Assembly (NCBI RefSeq): GCF_039521745.1
Contig: NZ_BAAACT010000196.1
DNA length: 64,000 nt
Direction: 5' to 3' (one strand)
DNA from: Faecalicatena contorta
GTDB taxonomy: Bacteria > Bacillota > Clostridia > Lachnospirales > Lachnospiraceae
Part shown: one piece after another, positions 54,271 through 63,600 of the stretch
How the letters are laid out: each line of letters opens with the position of its first letter
Numbering within the stretch: the stretch's first letter is position 1
Made by a program: the position numbers and the translations under genes
Notes under the pieces: generated by a model
Databases searched by the model: none
What the model was told of the DNA's origin: nothing
What the model saw: the letters and a program-made list of their open reading frames with translations, nothing else

Positions 54271-55947
54271 ATGAACAGACAAAATAAGGATTGGTGGAAG
54301 AGCGCCGTAGTTTACCAGGTATACCCCCGAAGCTTCCAGGATAGCAATGGAGATGGTATCGGTGATTTAAAAGGCGTGATCCGCAGGCTGGATTACTTGA
54401 GAACACTGGGGGTTGATATCATATGGTTAAGCCCGGTTTATACGTCGCCGAATGACGATAATGGGTATGATATATCAGACTATCGTGGGATTATGCCTGA
54501 ATTTGGAACGATGGAAGACTTTGATCTATTGCTGCAGGAAATTCATAACAGGGATATGAAATTAGTGATGGATATGGTTGTTAATCACACGTCGGATGAA
54601 CATGCATGGTTTCAGGAAGCAAAAAGTTCAAAAACCAGCGCATTTAGAGATTATTATATCTGGAGAAAAGGGAAAGAAGGCATGCCTCCCAATAACTGGC
54701 TGTCAATGTTTGGGGGGACGGCCTGGGAATATGATGAAACAACGGAGGAATATTATTTACACCTGTTCGGGAAAAAACAGCCGGATCTGAACTGGGAAAA
54801 TAAAAAGGTTCGAGACGAAGTCTACGATATCATGAAGTGGTGGGTGAATAAAGGCGTAGATGGGTTCCGGATGGATGTAATCAATTTTATTTCAAAAGTT
54901 CCGGGCCTTCCGGAAGGCATTGATGGAAATGGAAAGCCTTACTATGAGAATGGCCCCAGGATTCATGAGTATCTGCATGAGATGAATGGGGAAGTAGCCG
55001 AAAACAACTGTCTGGTTATGATTGGAGAAATGCCGGATGTGCATACGGAAGATGCCTTGTTATATACAGATCCCAACAGAAATGAACTTGATATGGTTTT
55101 CTCTTTTGAGCATGTGGAAGTGGGGTATGGCAAGTATGGGAAATGGTCGGTCAGACCCTGGGCACTCACAGAGTTAAAAGAAATTTTAGGCAAATGGCAG
55201 GATGAGTTAAATGAAAAAGGGTGGAACAGCCTGTATTGGTCCAATCACGACCAGCCGAGGGCCGTATCCAGATTTGGAGATGACAGAGAGCAATACCGGG
55301 TAATCTCAGCCAAAATGTTAGCCGTATGCCTTCATATGATGAAAGGAACACCGTTTATCTACCAGGGCGAAGAACTCGGGATGACAAACACCAGATTTGC
55401 ATCGATTCACGATCACCGGGATATCGAGATCCTGACGGAATATAAAGAATACTGTAAGAAAGGGATCATTCCGGAAGATGAATTTATGAATGCCGTCTAT
55501 GAACATGGACGTGATAATGCCAGAGTTCCGGTTGCCTGGGACGATACGGCAAATGGCGGTTTCACGGACGGAGAACCCTGGATCAAGGTGAGCGGTCAGT
55601 ATAAAACTATAAACGCACGGAACAATCTGGAGGACCCGGATTCTGTGTTTTACTTCTATAAAAAACTGATTGAGCTGAGGCATCATGAGAAGATCATGGT
55701 ACATGGTGATTTTCGAATGCTTTATCGGGAGGACGAGGACATTTTTGCTTATACGCGGCGTCTGGACAAGAAGATCTGGCTTATTGTATGCAATTTTACC
55801 TGCAAAAGTAAGCGGTTTACGGTACCTTTAGAGCATATAAATGAGGCCAGGCTAATTATTGCTAATTATACAGATTTTAAAGTGCAGCTGCCTGAAATCA
55901 AATTACGTCCTTATGAAGCAGTCGTATTGGAGATGCATAATAATTAA
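54271..55947 (+). CDS. GH13_31-type alpha-glucosidase (oligo-1,6-glucosidase-like)
   Basis: A 558-aa cytoplasmic alpha-glucosidase. The TIM barrel starts WWKSAVVYQVYPRSFQDSNG and carries DMVVNHTSDEH. Catalytic residues are the nucleophile Asp202 (GFRMDVINF), acid/base Glu253 (MIGEMPDV) and Asp327 (SNHDQPR). The QPDLNW motif near 170 marks the oligo-1,6-glucosidase/trehalose-6-phosphate hydrolase subfamily, and valine after the nucleophile is associated with alpha-1,6 specificity. It starts two bases after the GH116 stop. Acting with a beta-glycosidase suggests a mixed-linkage or heterogeneous glucan oligomer. Confidence 0.93.
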   Translation: MNRQNKDWWKSAVVYQVYPRSFQDSNGDGIGDLKGVIRRLDYLRTLGVDIIWLSPVYTSPNDDNGYDISDYRGIMPEFGTMEDFDLLLQEIHNRDMKLVMDMVVNHTSDEHAWFQEAKSSKTSAFRDYYIWRKGKEGMPPNNWLSMFGGTAWEYDETTEEYYLHLFGKKQPDLNWENKKVRDEVYDIMKWWVNKGVDGFRMDVINFISKVPGLPEGIDGNGKPYYENGPRIHEYLHEMNGEVAENNCLVMIGEMPDVHTEDALLYTDPNRNELDMVFSFEHVEVGYGKYGKWSVRPWALTELKEILGKWQDELNEKGWNSLYWSNHDQPRAVSRFGDDREQYRVISAKMLAVCLHMMKGTPFIYQGEELGMTNTRFASIHDHRDIEILTEYKEYCKKGIIPEDEFMNAVYEHGRDNARVPVAWDDTANGGFTDGEPWIKVSGQYKTINARNNLEDPDSVFYFYKKLIELRHHEKIMVHGDFRMLYREDEDIFAYTRRLDKKIWLIVCNFTCKSKRFTVPLEHINEARLIIANYTDFKVQLPEIKLRPYEAVVLEMHNN

Positions 55948-56049
55948 AAGGAAAGGTGTTTTTGTAGTCGTAAGGGCAGAGGGCGGCACATACTAAATGA
56001 TCATGAGAGTGATCATGAGAGGCGGTATTGATAAAACAGCTAAAACTAC

Positions 56050-56101
56050 TTGACATATTCTGGAATTTTAGCTATGATACAACTATAATCTAAAATTTCA
56101 G
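56050..56101 (+). promoter_or_regulatory. Promoter and paired operators of the gntR-type gene
   Basis: TTGACA (56050-56055), 17 bp, TATGAT (56073-56078) is a strong sigmaA promoter. Two near-palindromic 12-mers flank the -10 box, CTGGAATTTTAG (56060-56071) and CTAAAATTTCAG (56090-56101), with starts 30 bp (about three helical turns) apart. They are inverted copies of each other with one mismatch. Similar sites recur before the downstream operon. Confidence 0.75.
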
Positions 56102-56128
56102 ATGCATAATTGCAATGTGAGGTAATTT

Positions 56129-56830
56129 ATGTTTAACAGAGTAAAATACAGCAGCTTAAACGAGTTGATTTATGACGAAATAAAGAGCAAGATTCTAACA
56201 AATGAGTTAAAACCAAACGAAAAGCTGGACATTGATTACTTGAGCACATCTCTGGGGGTCAGCCGCACACCCGTGACCAATGCCCTGAAGTCCCTGCAAA
56301 AGGACGGCTACGTAGTAATCAATCCCCGAAGCGGCAGTTATGTAAGAGAGTTGACAAAGGAAGAGCTGGAATATATTTTTGATTTCCGGGAGGTATTAGA
56401 AGCCCAGGTAATCCGGAAAGCCATTACCAAGCTGGATAAGAAGAAGCTAAAAGAATTCGGAGAAAAGTTCAGGCTTATCTTAAGCGTCTCTTCTGTGGAG
56501 GGGGACGAGCAGGTACTGGATGTCGTGGAGAAGTTTTTTGAGATCGAGATTAAATTCCACGAGCATTTAATCGACGCCTGTCCATCCATTATCGGAGCAG
56601 AGATCATGAATCTGGTGGATCTGACCAAGCGGATTCGTAAGCTCCATATCATTTATAAATTGCACAAGGCAGGCTGGGAGTGCTTTAAAGAAGAGATAGA
56701 AATACATGTCCGTTTAATTGAAACTTTGATCAATGAAGAGTTAGAAGATAGCATCCGGTGGATTTCCACGGATATACACCACACAAAAGAAGAGATTATG
56801 GATTGCTTTGACATTATTAATCAGTCATGA
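56129..56830 (+). CDS. GntR family transcriptional regulator, FadR/FCD type
   Basis: A 233-aa regulator. Residues 10-75 are the GntR winged helix (LNELIYDEIKSKILTNELKP, then STSLGVSRTPVTNALKSLQKDGYV). Residues about 85-225 are an all-helical FCD domain starting YIFDFREVLEAQVIRKAI, which binds small acids through a metal site in relatives. The gene has its own promoter with twin operators, so it is probably autorepressed, and it ends in a terminator just before the LarA-type operon. An organic acid such as a hydroxy acid is a reasonable inducer guess. Confidence 0.92.
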   Translation: MFNRVKYSSLNELIYDEIKSKILTNELKPNEKLDIDYLSTSLGVSRTPVTNALKSLQKDGYVVINPRSGSYVRELTKEELEYIFDFREVLEAQVIRKAITKLDKKKLKEFGEKFRLILSVSSVEGDEQVLDVVEKFFEIEIKFHEHLIDACPSIIGAEIMNLVDLTKRIRKLHIIYKLHKAGWECFKEEIEIHVRLIETLINEELEDSIRWISTDIHHTKEEIMDCFDIINQS

Positions 56831-56837
56831 GGCAGTT

Positions 56838-56869
56838 GGTGCCGGCGTAAGATTGCCGGCGCCTTTCAA
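56838..56869 (+). terminator. Terminator after the gntR-type gene
   Basis: GTGCCGGC and GCCGGCGCC form a GC-rich stem with loop GTAAGATT, followed by TTTC. The T run is short, so termination may be partial. Confidence 0.55.
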
Positions 56870-56874
56870 AAGGA

Positions 56875-56896
56875 AAAATGTGAAATTTTACATTTT
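56875..56896. promoter_or_regulatory. 22-bp palindromic operator before the larA-type gene
   Basis: AAAATGTGAAA and TTTTACATTTT are inverted copies with one mismatch. The central GTGAAATTTTAC shares TGAAATTTTA with the two operators at the gntR-type promoter, so the same regulator probably binds here, 18 bases upstream of the ATG. Confidence 0.65.
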
Positions 56897-56913
56897 AAAG
56901 ATGGAGGGAAAAT

Positions 56914-58203
56914 ATGTACAGAATCGAAGCGGCCGGAGACAAAATACATTACATTGACGACGAAGAAAAAAGAGACGCATTTCTGCCTATGGAGAATTTC
57001 ATGGGGATGTACGAAACCGGAAATCCTCCGTCCATTAAGGCAGAAGAAATCAAGAACGCCGTAATAAGCCCAGTGGGAAAGGGGGAACGTTTAAGGGATA
57101 TTGTAAGCAGGAAGCAGGCGGAAACGGCGGCAGTTATTATATCGGACGCTACCCGCGGCGTACCAACGGAGCGGGTTGCACCGTATATCATTGAGGAGCT
57201 GACGGCGGCCGGTATGAAAAAGGAGAATATTGCATTTATTGTGGCTCTTGGTGTCCACAGGGATGCAACGGAGAGTGAAATGAAGGGATTCTTAGGCACT
57301 CTCATGGGAGAAATTGCGATTGAAAACCATGATGCTTTCGACGACAATAAGTTGGTATATCTCGGCATGACTTCCCGCCGTACACCAGTGAAGGTAAATA
57401 AGAAGGTGTACGAAAGCGACGTAGTGATCACGATCGGCAAGGTAGAACTGCATGATATGGCCGGATTTTCAGGGGGAAGAAAGTCCATACTGCCGGGTGT
57501 TGCTTCACAGGAGACGATTGTGATCAACCACAGGCCGGAGATGATGGTGCATCCCAAAAGCTATGCAGGCAATCTGGAGGGAAATCCCATTCACGAGGAT
57601 ATGCTCGAGGCCGCTAACATGTGTGGTGTGGACTATTCGGTGAATATCGTAATGAATCAGGAATATGAGGTTGCGGGAATCTTCTCAGGGAAACTGCAGG
57701 AATCACATGAGGCTGCGTCTGCCTTTTTAAAAGGGTTCTGTATGGTGGAGCTTCCGGCAAAGCCAGATATCTATGTGGTATGTCCCGGGCACCCCTTAAA
57801 TATCGATATGTACCAGGGCGTTAAGCCGTTAATTGCCCTGCACAGATTGGCAGATGAGAATACTACGGTGATTTTGTACGGCGATTTCAACGAGGGAATC
57901 AACGCTCCGGATTTTATTGAACCTTTCCGGGCCTATCCGGATCTGGAGGAACTGAAGGAATACGTTTGGAGCCACTATGAGATACAGATGGATCACATTG
58001 TTCCTATAAGAGAGATCCTGAAAAAGAAAACCAGAGTCATGGTTGTCTCAGAAAATGTATCAAAAGAAGACCTGGCAGCTATGCACATGGAGAAGTATGA
58101 CACGCTTCAGGAAGCGATTGACACCGCGATAAAAGCGCATAAGGCAGCATGTCCGAAGGCTGCGTTTTGCCCCCAGAGTTATCGAAGTATTTTACATTTT
58201 TAA
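56914..58203 (+). CDS. LarA family (nickel-dependent lactate racemase-like) protein
   Basis: A 429-aa protein of the LarA/DUF2088 family, whose founder interconverts D- and L-lactate using a nickel-pincer nucleotide. Visible signatures are VIISDATRGVPT (nucleotide-binding DxTR near 78), ALGVHRDATESEMKGFLG (catalytic His region near 108), and GFSGGRKSILPGVASQ followed by VINHRPE, containing the lysine that carries the cofactor and a metal-ligand His. LarA homologues racemise or epimerise various 2-hydroxy acids. larB/larC/larE cofactor genes are not in view. It starts the operon that also has kinase and aldolase genes for a four-carbon acid sugar. Confidence 0.88.
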   Translation: MYRIEAAGDKIHYIDDEEKRDAFLPMENFMGMYETGNPPSIKAEEIKNAVISPVGKGERLRDIVSRKQAETAAVIISDATRGVPTERVAPYIIEELTAAGMKKENIAFIVALGVHRDATESEMKGFLGTLMGEIAIENHDAFDDNKLVYLGMTSRRTPVKVNKKVYESDVVITIGKVELHDMAGFSGGRKSILPGVASQETIVINHRPEMMVHPKSYAGNLEGNPIHEDMLEAANMCGVDYSVNIVMNQEYEVAGIFSGKLQESHEAASAFLKGFCMVELPAKPDIYVVCPGHPLNIDMYQGVKPLIALHRLADENTTVILYGDFNEGINAPDFIEPFRAYPDLEELKEYVWSHYEIQMDHIVPIREILKKKTRVMVVSENVSKEDLAAMHMEKYDTLQEAIDTAIKAHKAACPKAAFCPQSYRSILHF

Positions 58204-58227
58204 ACAACTGAGATATTTTGAGTCAAT

Positions 58228-58239
58228 CTGAAATGTTAG
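58228..58239. promoter_or_regulatory. Candidate GntR-type site between larA-type and aminotransferase genes
   Basis: CTGAAATGTTAG matches the CTGAAATTTTAG site of the gntR-type promoter at 11 of 12 positions. It lies 34 bases before the aminotransferase start and may control an internal promoter. Confidence 0.4.
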
Positions 58240-58272
58240 ATATTAAATTATAGACAACAGGAGGGAATCAGG

Positions 58273-59607
58273 ATGAATAAGGAAAGTGCATTATATGCAG
58301 TAATAGAGAAAGAATATCCGGAAGTAGATTACGGAAAAGGAATGTATATCTATGATAAACAGGGAAAAAGATACATGGACTGTGCAGCCGGAATCGGCGT
58401 GGTAAATATCGGACACGGGGTGAAAGATGTCATTGATAAGATGACAAGGCAGGCGGAGAAGATCAGTTTTGTCTACGGAGGCACATTTACCAGTGATGTC
58501 AGAAGGCGTTTGGCGGATAAGATTGTCTCGATTGCACCAAAAGGCATGGATAAAGTATTTTTCTGTTCGGGCGGTTCCGAAGCCATGGAGTCACTTATGA
58601 AGATTGCCCGGCAGTACCAGTTGGAAGCCGGAAGGCCAAAGAAAAATAAAATCATATCCCGGTGGCAGAGCTATCACGGCAATACTATGGGTACACTGGC
58701 TTTGGGCGGAAGGCCCTCCTGGCGTGAAAAATATGAGGATTTCTTTCCTAACAATATTTCCCAGATTGCCCCATGCAATTGTTACCGGTGTCCTTATAAT
58801 TTAGAAGAGGAGAGCTGTTCCTGCCAGTGCGCCCAGGAACTGGAAAGAAAAATCAAATACGAAGGGCCGGATACGGTGGCAGCCTTTGTAATGGAGCCTA
58901 TTACAGGAACCACTGCGGCAGCCATTACGCCGCCTCAAAAATATATGAAGAAAATCCGGGAAATCTGTGATAAGTATGAGGTGTTGTTCTGCGTAGATGA
59001 AGTGATTACCGGCTTTGGAAGAACCGGAAAAAATTTTGCAGTAGACCATTACCAGATAACCCCGGATCTGATCGGATTTGCCAAGGGGCTTGGCAGCGGC
59101 TATGTGCCCATAGGCGGCGTCATCATACATAAGAAAATCGTAGACGCTATCGCGGCTGGTACAGGGACCTTAACACACAGCTTTACTTTTTCGGGGAACC
59201 CGCTGGCATGTGCGGGGGCAGAGGCTGTACTAGATTACATCATGGAGCATGGCCTGATTGAACAAAGCCGGAAAATGGGAGAGATTTTTCTAGAAAAGCT
59301 GCAGCCATTAAAAAAATACCCGGTTGTGGGGGATATCCGGGGGATCGGCCTTTTACTTGGCGTAGAATTTGTAAAAGACTGCAATACAAAAGAGCCGCTG
59401 GATTTTAATTTTTCCGCGGAAATATCACAATATTGTTTTCAGCATGGAATTATGATAACGGGAGGTGTGACAGGAAGCGCTGATGGTATTTTAGGGGATG
59501 CACTGCAGATAGCCCCGCCGTTTATCATTAGTGAGGAAGAAATAAAACAGGTGGCTGCCATGCTGGAGCAGGCCATAGAAGAAACTATGAGAAAATATCA
59601 GTTATGA
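58273..59607 (+). CDS. Class III pyridoxal-phosphate aminotransferase
   Basis: A 444-aa fold-type I transaminase similar to GABA/ornithine aminotransferases. CAAGIGVVNIGHG near 37, FCSGGSEAMESLMKIA (phosphate-binding, near 97), CVDEVITGFGRTGKNF (PLP Asp) and FAKGLGSGYVPIGGVI (Schiff-base Lys near 275) are in place. A Cys-rich stretch CNCYRCPYNLEEESCSC (about 170) is shared with many class III enzymes and may bind metal. AGGAGGGAATCAGG precedes ATG 58273. It probably moves an amino group to or from the pathway substrate; the partner keto acid is unknown. Confidence 0.92.
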   Translation: MNKESALYAVIEKEYPEVDYGKGMYIYDKQGKRYMDCAAGIGVVNIGHGVKDVIDKMTRQAEKISFVYGGTFTSDVRRRLADKIVSIAPKGMDKVFFCSGGSEAMESLMKIARQYQLEAGRPKKNKIISRWQSYHGNTMGTLALGGRPSWREKYEDFFPNNISQIAPCNCYRCPYNLEEESCSCQCAQELERKIKYEGPDTVAAFVMEPITGTTAAAITPPQKYMKKIREICDKYEVLFCVDEVITGFGRTGKNFAVDHYQITPDLIGFAKGLGSGYVPIGGVIIHKKIVDAIAAGTGTLTHSFTFSGNPLACAGAEAVLDYIMEHGLIEQSRKMGEIFLEKLQPLKKYPVVGDIRGIGLLLGVEFVKDCNTKEPLDFNFSAEISQYCFQHGIMITGGVTGSADGILGDALQIAPPFIISEEEIKQVAAMLEQAIEETMRKYQL

Positions 59608-59639
59608 GCACGCTCGTTATAAGAAAAGAGGTGTAAAAA

Positions 59640-60821
59640 ATGGATTTATTAAAATTAATGGAACAGATTGACAGGCAGGAGCTGACTGATTTTTTACAGA
59701 AAGCAGTTCAGATACCCAGCCATATTGAGCTGGAAAGCCAGGAAAAAGAAATCGGGCAGTATATCGCCGGAAAACTGCTTGCCGAAGGAATTGAAACAGA
59801 ACTCCAAGTTGTAGAAGGAGAACGGGCTAACGTGATTGCCACCATTCACGGAACCGGCGAGGGCAAAAGTGTTACCTTTAACGGCCATATAGACAGCATT
59901 CCTCCGATTGATATGGAAGATCCTTATTCGGGCAGAATCGTTGGGGATGACCTGTACGGCAGGGGGGCCTGCGATATGAAGGGCGGCATTATTGCTATGG
60001 CCTACGCGATGATAGCCATTAAAAGATCCGGCCTTATCCCAAAGGGGGATATCGTGCTGTCGGCTATGATCGGAGAGGAGTATGGTAGCGACGGCGCCAC
60101 TTATTATGCAAAGCATACCAAGCTGACAGATTATGGGATCTGTGGGGAACCAACGGACATGAAGATTGGTTCTGCACAGAAAGGTCTTCACTGGTTCCAG
60201 TTTGATATCCCCGGCAGGCGGACCCATTCCAGTGTTTCATCTACGGGGATCAATGCATTGAAGCGTCTCAATGAGCTGATGACCTGCATCAATGAAGACC
60301 TGGAACCAAAGCTGAAGGGAAGAACACATCCCCTTCTGGGACCGTCGCTGGTGAATCTGGGAAAAGCATGGGGCGGGGAACAGCCTAACGTGGTACCGGG
60401 GGACGCTCATCTTCAGGTAGAAAGAAGATACATCCCCGGAGAGACCCTGGAGAGTGTAAAAGCGGAATTAGATGAGGCAGTAAAAAAATGCAATGATGGA
60501 TACGGGGAAGAGTACGCTATTACCTACGAATCCATGCCCTACAGCCTGAAGGTAAGCAAAACGCCCATGGATATTCCCGAGGGGCATCCCATCGTGCAGG
60601 GGATGAAAAAAGCAGGCATGGAAGTGCTGGGAGAGGAGCCGGAGATCTTCGGCGTTCCCTTCTGGGGGGATGCAGGAGTCTTATATGATGCAGGGTGCGA
60701 CTGTATACTGTTTGGACCGGGAAGCATAAAAGACGCCCATTCAAAATGCGAAAAAGTCAGCCTGAGCAACGTTTATCAAGCCGCAAAAATCTATGCGGCG
60801 CTGCCTTTTGTTTTGGAATAG
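59640..60821 (+). CDS. M20 family metallohydrolase (ArgE/DapE/YgeY type)
   Basis: A 393-aa zinc amidohydrolase/deacylase. The dinuclear site is visible: FNGHIDSIPP (His, with catalytic Asp near 84), GACDMKGGII (bridging Asp near 113), GEEYGSDG (catalytic Glu and ligand near 148) and CGEPTDMKIG; the dimerisation lid (about 185-300) and final metal His region DAHSKCEKVSL follow. Relatives remove acyl or aminoacyl groups from amino acids. AAGAGGTG lies before ATG 59640. In this cluster it may free an amino acid later transaminated by the preceding enzyme. Confidence 0.9.
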   Translation: MDLLKLMEQIDRQELTDFLQKAVQIPSHIELESQEKEIGQYIAGKLLAEGIETELQVVEGERANVIATIHGTGEGKSVTFNGHIDSIPPIDMEDPYSGRIVGDDLYGRGACDMKGGIIAMAYAMIAIKRSGLIPKGDIVLSAMIGEEYGSDGATYYAKHTKLTDYGICGEPTDMKIGSAQKGLHWFQFDIPGRRTHSSVSSTGINALKRLNELMTCINEDLEPKLKGRTHPLLGPSLVNLGKAWGGEQPNVVPGDAHLQVERRYIPGETLESVKAELDEAVKKCNDGYGEEYAITYESMPYSLKVSKTPMDIPEGHPIVQGMKKAGMEVLGEEPEIFGVPFWGDAGVLYDAGCDCILFGPGSIKDAHSKCEKVSLSNVYQAAKIYAALPFVLE

Positions 60822-60861
60822 TTCTTTGATTGAGTACTCTGATTAGGTGAGGAGGGAATTT

Positions 60862-62271
60862 ATGTCAAGTAAGGATACAGCTGTAAAAGAGAAGAAAAAA
60901 TTTTCGATGCCTCCGGCATTTGCCCTGCTGGTTGTTATGATTTTAATTGGCGTGATCGCCACTTGGATCCTGCCCGCAGGAGAATTTGACCGGGAAATGA
61001 ATGATGCCGGGAAAACCCTGGTAGTAGCCGGTTCCTATCACGGAGTAGAGGCCAGCCCGGTAAGCGTGTGGGAAGGGTTTATGGCAATTCCGCAGGGGAT
61101 GGTCAAATCGGCTACCATCATTTTTGGAGTTCTGCTTATTGGAGGTTCCTTTACCATCATCGTATCAACGGGCATGATTCAGTCAGCATTGGGAAAAGTT
61201 GAAAAGGTATTTAAAGGCAGAGAGCTGCTAATGATCCCTATCATTATGGCTGCCGCTTCCGTAATGTGCTGTTTCATCGGCCTGCTGGAGCTTTCCATGG
61301 TTATCATACCGATATTGATCCCCATATGTCTGATTCTGGGCTTTGACTCCCTGACAGCGATTGCCATGGCCCTGGTTTCCACGGCAGCCGGTTTCGGCGC
61401 CGCCGTGGCCAATCCTTTTACTGTAGTTGTGGCTCAGCCGATTGGGGAACTGCCTCTGTATTCCGGCGCGGGATACCGCACCATCTGTCTCATCGTGATT
61501 ACTGCAATCGGGATCGCGTATGTCATGCGCCATGCCATAAAAGTTCGGAAAAAACCGGAGCTCAGCATAACTTATCAAACAGACATTGAACTGAGAAAAG
61601 AGTATGGGGTTGGTAAAAAGGTAGAAATGACCGGCCGCAGAAAGGTGGCTATGTTTGCCTTCTTAATCTGTTTTGCGATTCTGATTGTGGGAGCATTAAA
61701 ATTCTCCTGGGGACTGATTGAGATTGGAACGATGTTCCTGATCACGGGTCTGCTTGTAGGTTTTATCTGTAAGCTGTCCCTGACGGAAATCTGTGATAAA
61801 TTTTCAGAGGGGCTTTCCGCCTTTATCGGCGCTGCTTTAATCAGTGGTTTTGCCAGCGGTATAACAATTGTTTTGGAAAACGGAAAGATTATCGATACTA
61901 TCATCAATGCGGTAGCACAGCTGGTTCAGGCTCTGCCCCCGTCAGTGGCCGCAGTAGGTATGCTGATTACGCAGCTGCTTTTTAACTTTATCGTACCTTC
62001 CGGGTCGGGACAGGCTTTGGTATCTATGCCTATCATGTTCCCACTGGCCGATCTGGTGGGCGTCAGCAGACAGGTAGCGGTTTTGGCCTTCCAGTTTGGA
62101 GATGGACTGTCCAATATTGTGTGGCCGACTCTGGGATATCTGTGGGTTTGTATTGCCTATGGTAAAATCAAATACGAACAGTGGTTTAAGTTTATTATTC
62201 CTTTGATCGGTATATGGTATTTGGCATGTATGATTCTTCTGGTAATTGCACAGGGAATCGGATGGTCTTAA
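60862..62271 (+). CDS. YfcC family transporter
   Basis: A 469-aa membrane protein with about 11-13 hydrophobic helices, starting FALLVVMILIGVIATWILPAG and ending LIGIWYLACMILLVIAQGI. The repeated LLIGGSFTIIVSTGM and VPSGSGQALVSMPIMFPLAD hairpin motifs mark the YfcC/ArcD-related (C4-dicarboxylate or amino acid) carrier family. ATG 60862 is used because GGTGAGGAGGG ends just upstream. As the only transporter in the operon it is the likely uptake system for the pathway's substrate, possibly an acylated amino acid or dipeptide. Confidence 0.9.
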   Translation: MSSKDTAVKEKKKFSMPPAFALLVVMILIGVIATWILPAGEFDREMNDAGKTLVVAGSYHGVEASPVSVWEGFMAIPQGMVKSATIIFGVLLIGGSFTIIVSTGMIQSALGKVEKVFKGRELLMIPIIMAAASVMCCFIGLLELSMVIIPILIPICLILGFDSLTAIAMALVSTAAGFGAAVANPFTVVVAQPIGELPLYSGAGYRTICLIVITAIGIAYVMRHAIKVRKKPELSITYQTDIELRKEYGVGKKVEMTGRRKVAMFAFLICFAILIVGALKFSWGLIEIGTMFLITGLLVGFICKLSLTEICDKFSEGLSAFIGAALISGFASGITIVLENGKIIDTIINAVAQLVQALPPSVAAVGMLITQLLFNFIVPSGSGQALVSMPIMFPLADLVGVSRQVAVLAFQFGDGLSNIVWPTLGYLWVCIAYGKIKYEQWFKFIIPLIGIWYLACMILLVIAQGIGWS

Positions 62272-62278
62272 AATTAAG

Positions 62279-62306
62279 GACGGATTTGCTTTTATGCAAA
62301 TCCGTC
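62279..62306 (+). promoter_or_regulatory. Intercistronic hairpin between the yfcC-like and DUF1537 kinase genes
   Basis: GACGGATTTGC (62279-62289) and GCAAATCCGTC (62296-62306) pair perfectly around TTTTAT. There is no strong T run, so it probably adjusts mRNA decay or partly terminates. Confidence 0.6.
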
Positions 62307-62327
62307 TATTTGAAAAGGGGGAGTACT

Positions 62328-63599
62328 ATGCAGGAAAACAAACTGTTTTTCGGATGTGTGGCAGATGATTTCACCGGTGCCGCGGACGGGGCGTCGTTCC
62401 TTGTAAAAAGCGGTATTTCTACGGCACTGTATAATGGGATACCAAAGAAAAATCTGGAAGATAAGAACGTGCAGGGGGCAGTTATTGCTCTTAAAACGAG
62501 AAATGTAAAAAAGGAGCAGGCGGTGGCTGAATCCCTCAAAGCCTTTGCGTGGCTGAAAGAACAGGGGGCCAGAATCTTTTACTTCAAATACTGTTCCACC
62601 TTTGATTCCACGGAGGAGGGAAATATTGGACCGGTAATCGATGCAGTTATGGAAAAAACGGGATTTTCCTATACGGTATTATGCCCTTCGCTGCCGGTAA
62701 ACGGACGTACGCTTACGGAGGGCAGGCTCTATGTGAATGGGAAGCTTTTAGAAGAGAGCCACATGAAAAACCATCCGCTGACACCCATGAAGAAATCACG
62801 GCTGGGGGATCTCATGAAGTCCCAGGGGAAGTACTGCTGTATAGAAACAAGGACCCCCTTAACGGAAAAAGCGAAAAAAGAGATTTCCCGGGAAATTGAT
62901 AAAAACGCGCATTGTTACGTGGTGCCGGATTATGAAACGGATGTTCAGGGCCAGCAGATTGCCAAAGACTTTCCAGGCATTGGATTTTACACCGGAGGCT
63001 CGGGGCTGATGGAACATCTGGGAAAATACTTTGGGAGAACGTATGGATTCGAGATGGAAAAGGCAGAGGAAGTACCTGTAAAAGGCCCGACACTGCTCAT
63101 GGCAGGCAGTTGTTCTAAAATTACTTTAGAACAGATTGCTGAATATCAAAAAAAAGGCCTACCATATTATAAGGTGATACCTGCCCGGCTGGCGGACGGC
63201 TCTTTAGATGCAGAGGGCATATGGAGAGAGGCACAGATAGATCAGGCCTCGGAGATCCTGATTTACAGTTCGGCATCTCCCGGGGAGGTAAAGAAAAACC
63301 AGGAGATGGGAAAGGAAACCATAGCCCGGGAGATAGAGGATACCATGGCTGATCTGATAACCATTGCAAGAAAAAACGGCATCAGGAAATATGTGATAGC
63401 CGGAGGCGAGACTTCCGGAGCCGCGATGAAAGCACTGGGATTCGAAGGGTACCATATCGGAAACAGCATTGCGCCGGGTATCCCGATAATGACCCCTTTG
63501 GATGGACCCGAATACCGCCTGGTGCTGAAATCGGGAAATTTCGGACAGCGGGATTTCTTTTTCCGGGCCATACAAATGTTAAAAGGAGAGGAGATATAA
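62328..63599 (+). CDS. Four-carbon acid sugar kinase family protein (OtnK/DUF1537)
   Basis: A 423-aa kinase of the DUF1537 family, whose known members phosphorylate 3-oxo-tetronate, D-threonate or erythronate. The N-terminal domain begins CVADDFTGAADGASFLVKSG (substrate loop DDFTGA) and has YFKYCSTFDSTEEGNIGPV; the C-terminal nucleotide domain has GSCSKITLEQI, VIAGGETSGAAMKALG and LKSGNFGQRDFF. ATG 62328 has AAAAGGGGGAG upstream. With the following class II aldolase-type gene it matches the OtnK-OtnC pair of 3-oxo-tetronate degradation. Confidence 0.92.
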   Translation: MQENKLFFGCVADDFTGAADGASFLVKSGISTALYNGIPKKNLEDKNVQGAVIALKTRNVKKEQAVAESLKAFAWLKEQGARIFYFKYCSTFDSTEEGNIGPVIDAVMEKTGFSYTVLCPSLPVNGRTLTEGRLYVNGKLLEESHMKNHPLTPMKKSRLGDLMKSQGKYCCIETRTPLTEKAKKEISREIDKNAHCYVVPDYETDVQGQQIAKDFPGIGFYTGGSGLMEHLGKYFGRTYGFEMEKAEEVPVKGPTLLMAGSCSKITLEQIAEYQKKGLPYYKVIPARLADGSLDAEGIWREAQIDQASEILIYSSASPGEVKKNQEMGKETIAREIEDTMADLITIARKNGIRKYVIAGGETSGAAMKALGFEGYHIGNSIAPGIPIMTPLDGPEYRLVLKSGNFGQRDFFFRAIQMLKGEEI

Positions 63600-63600
63600 G

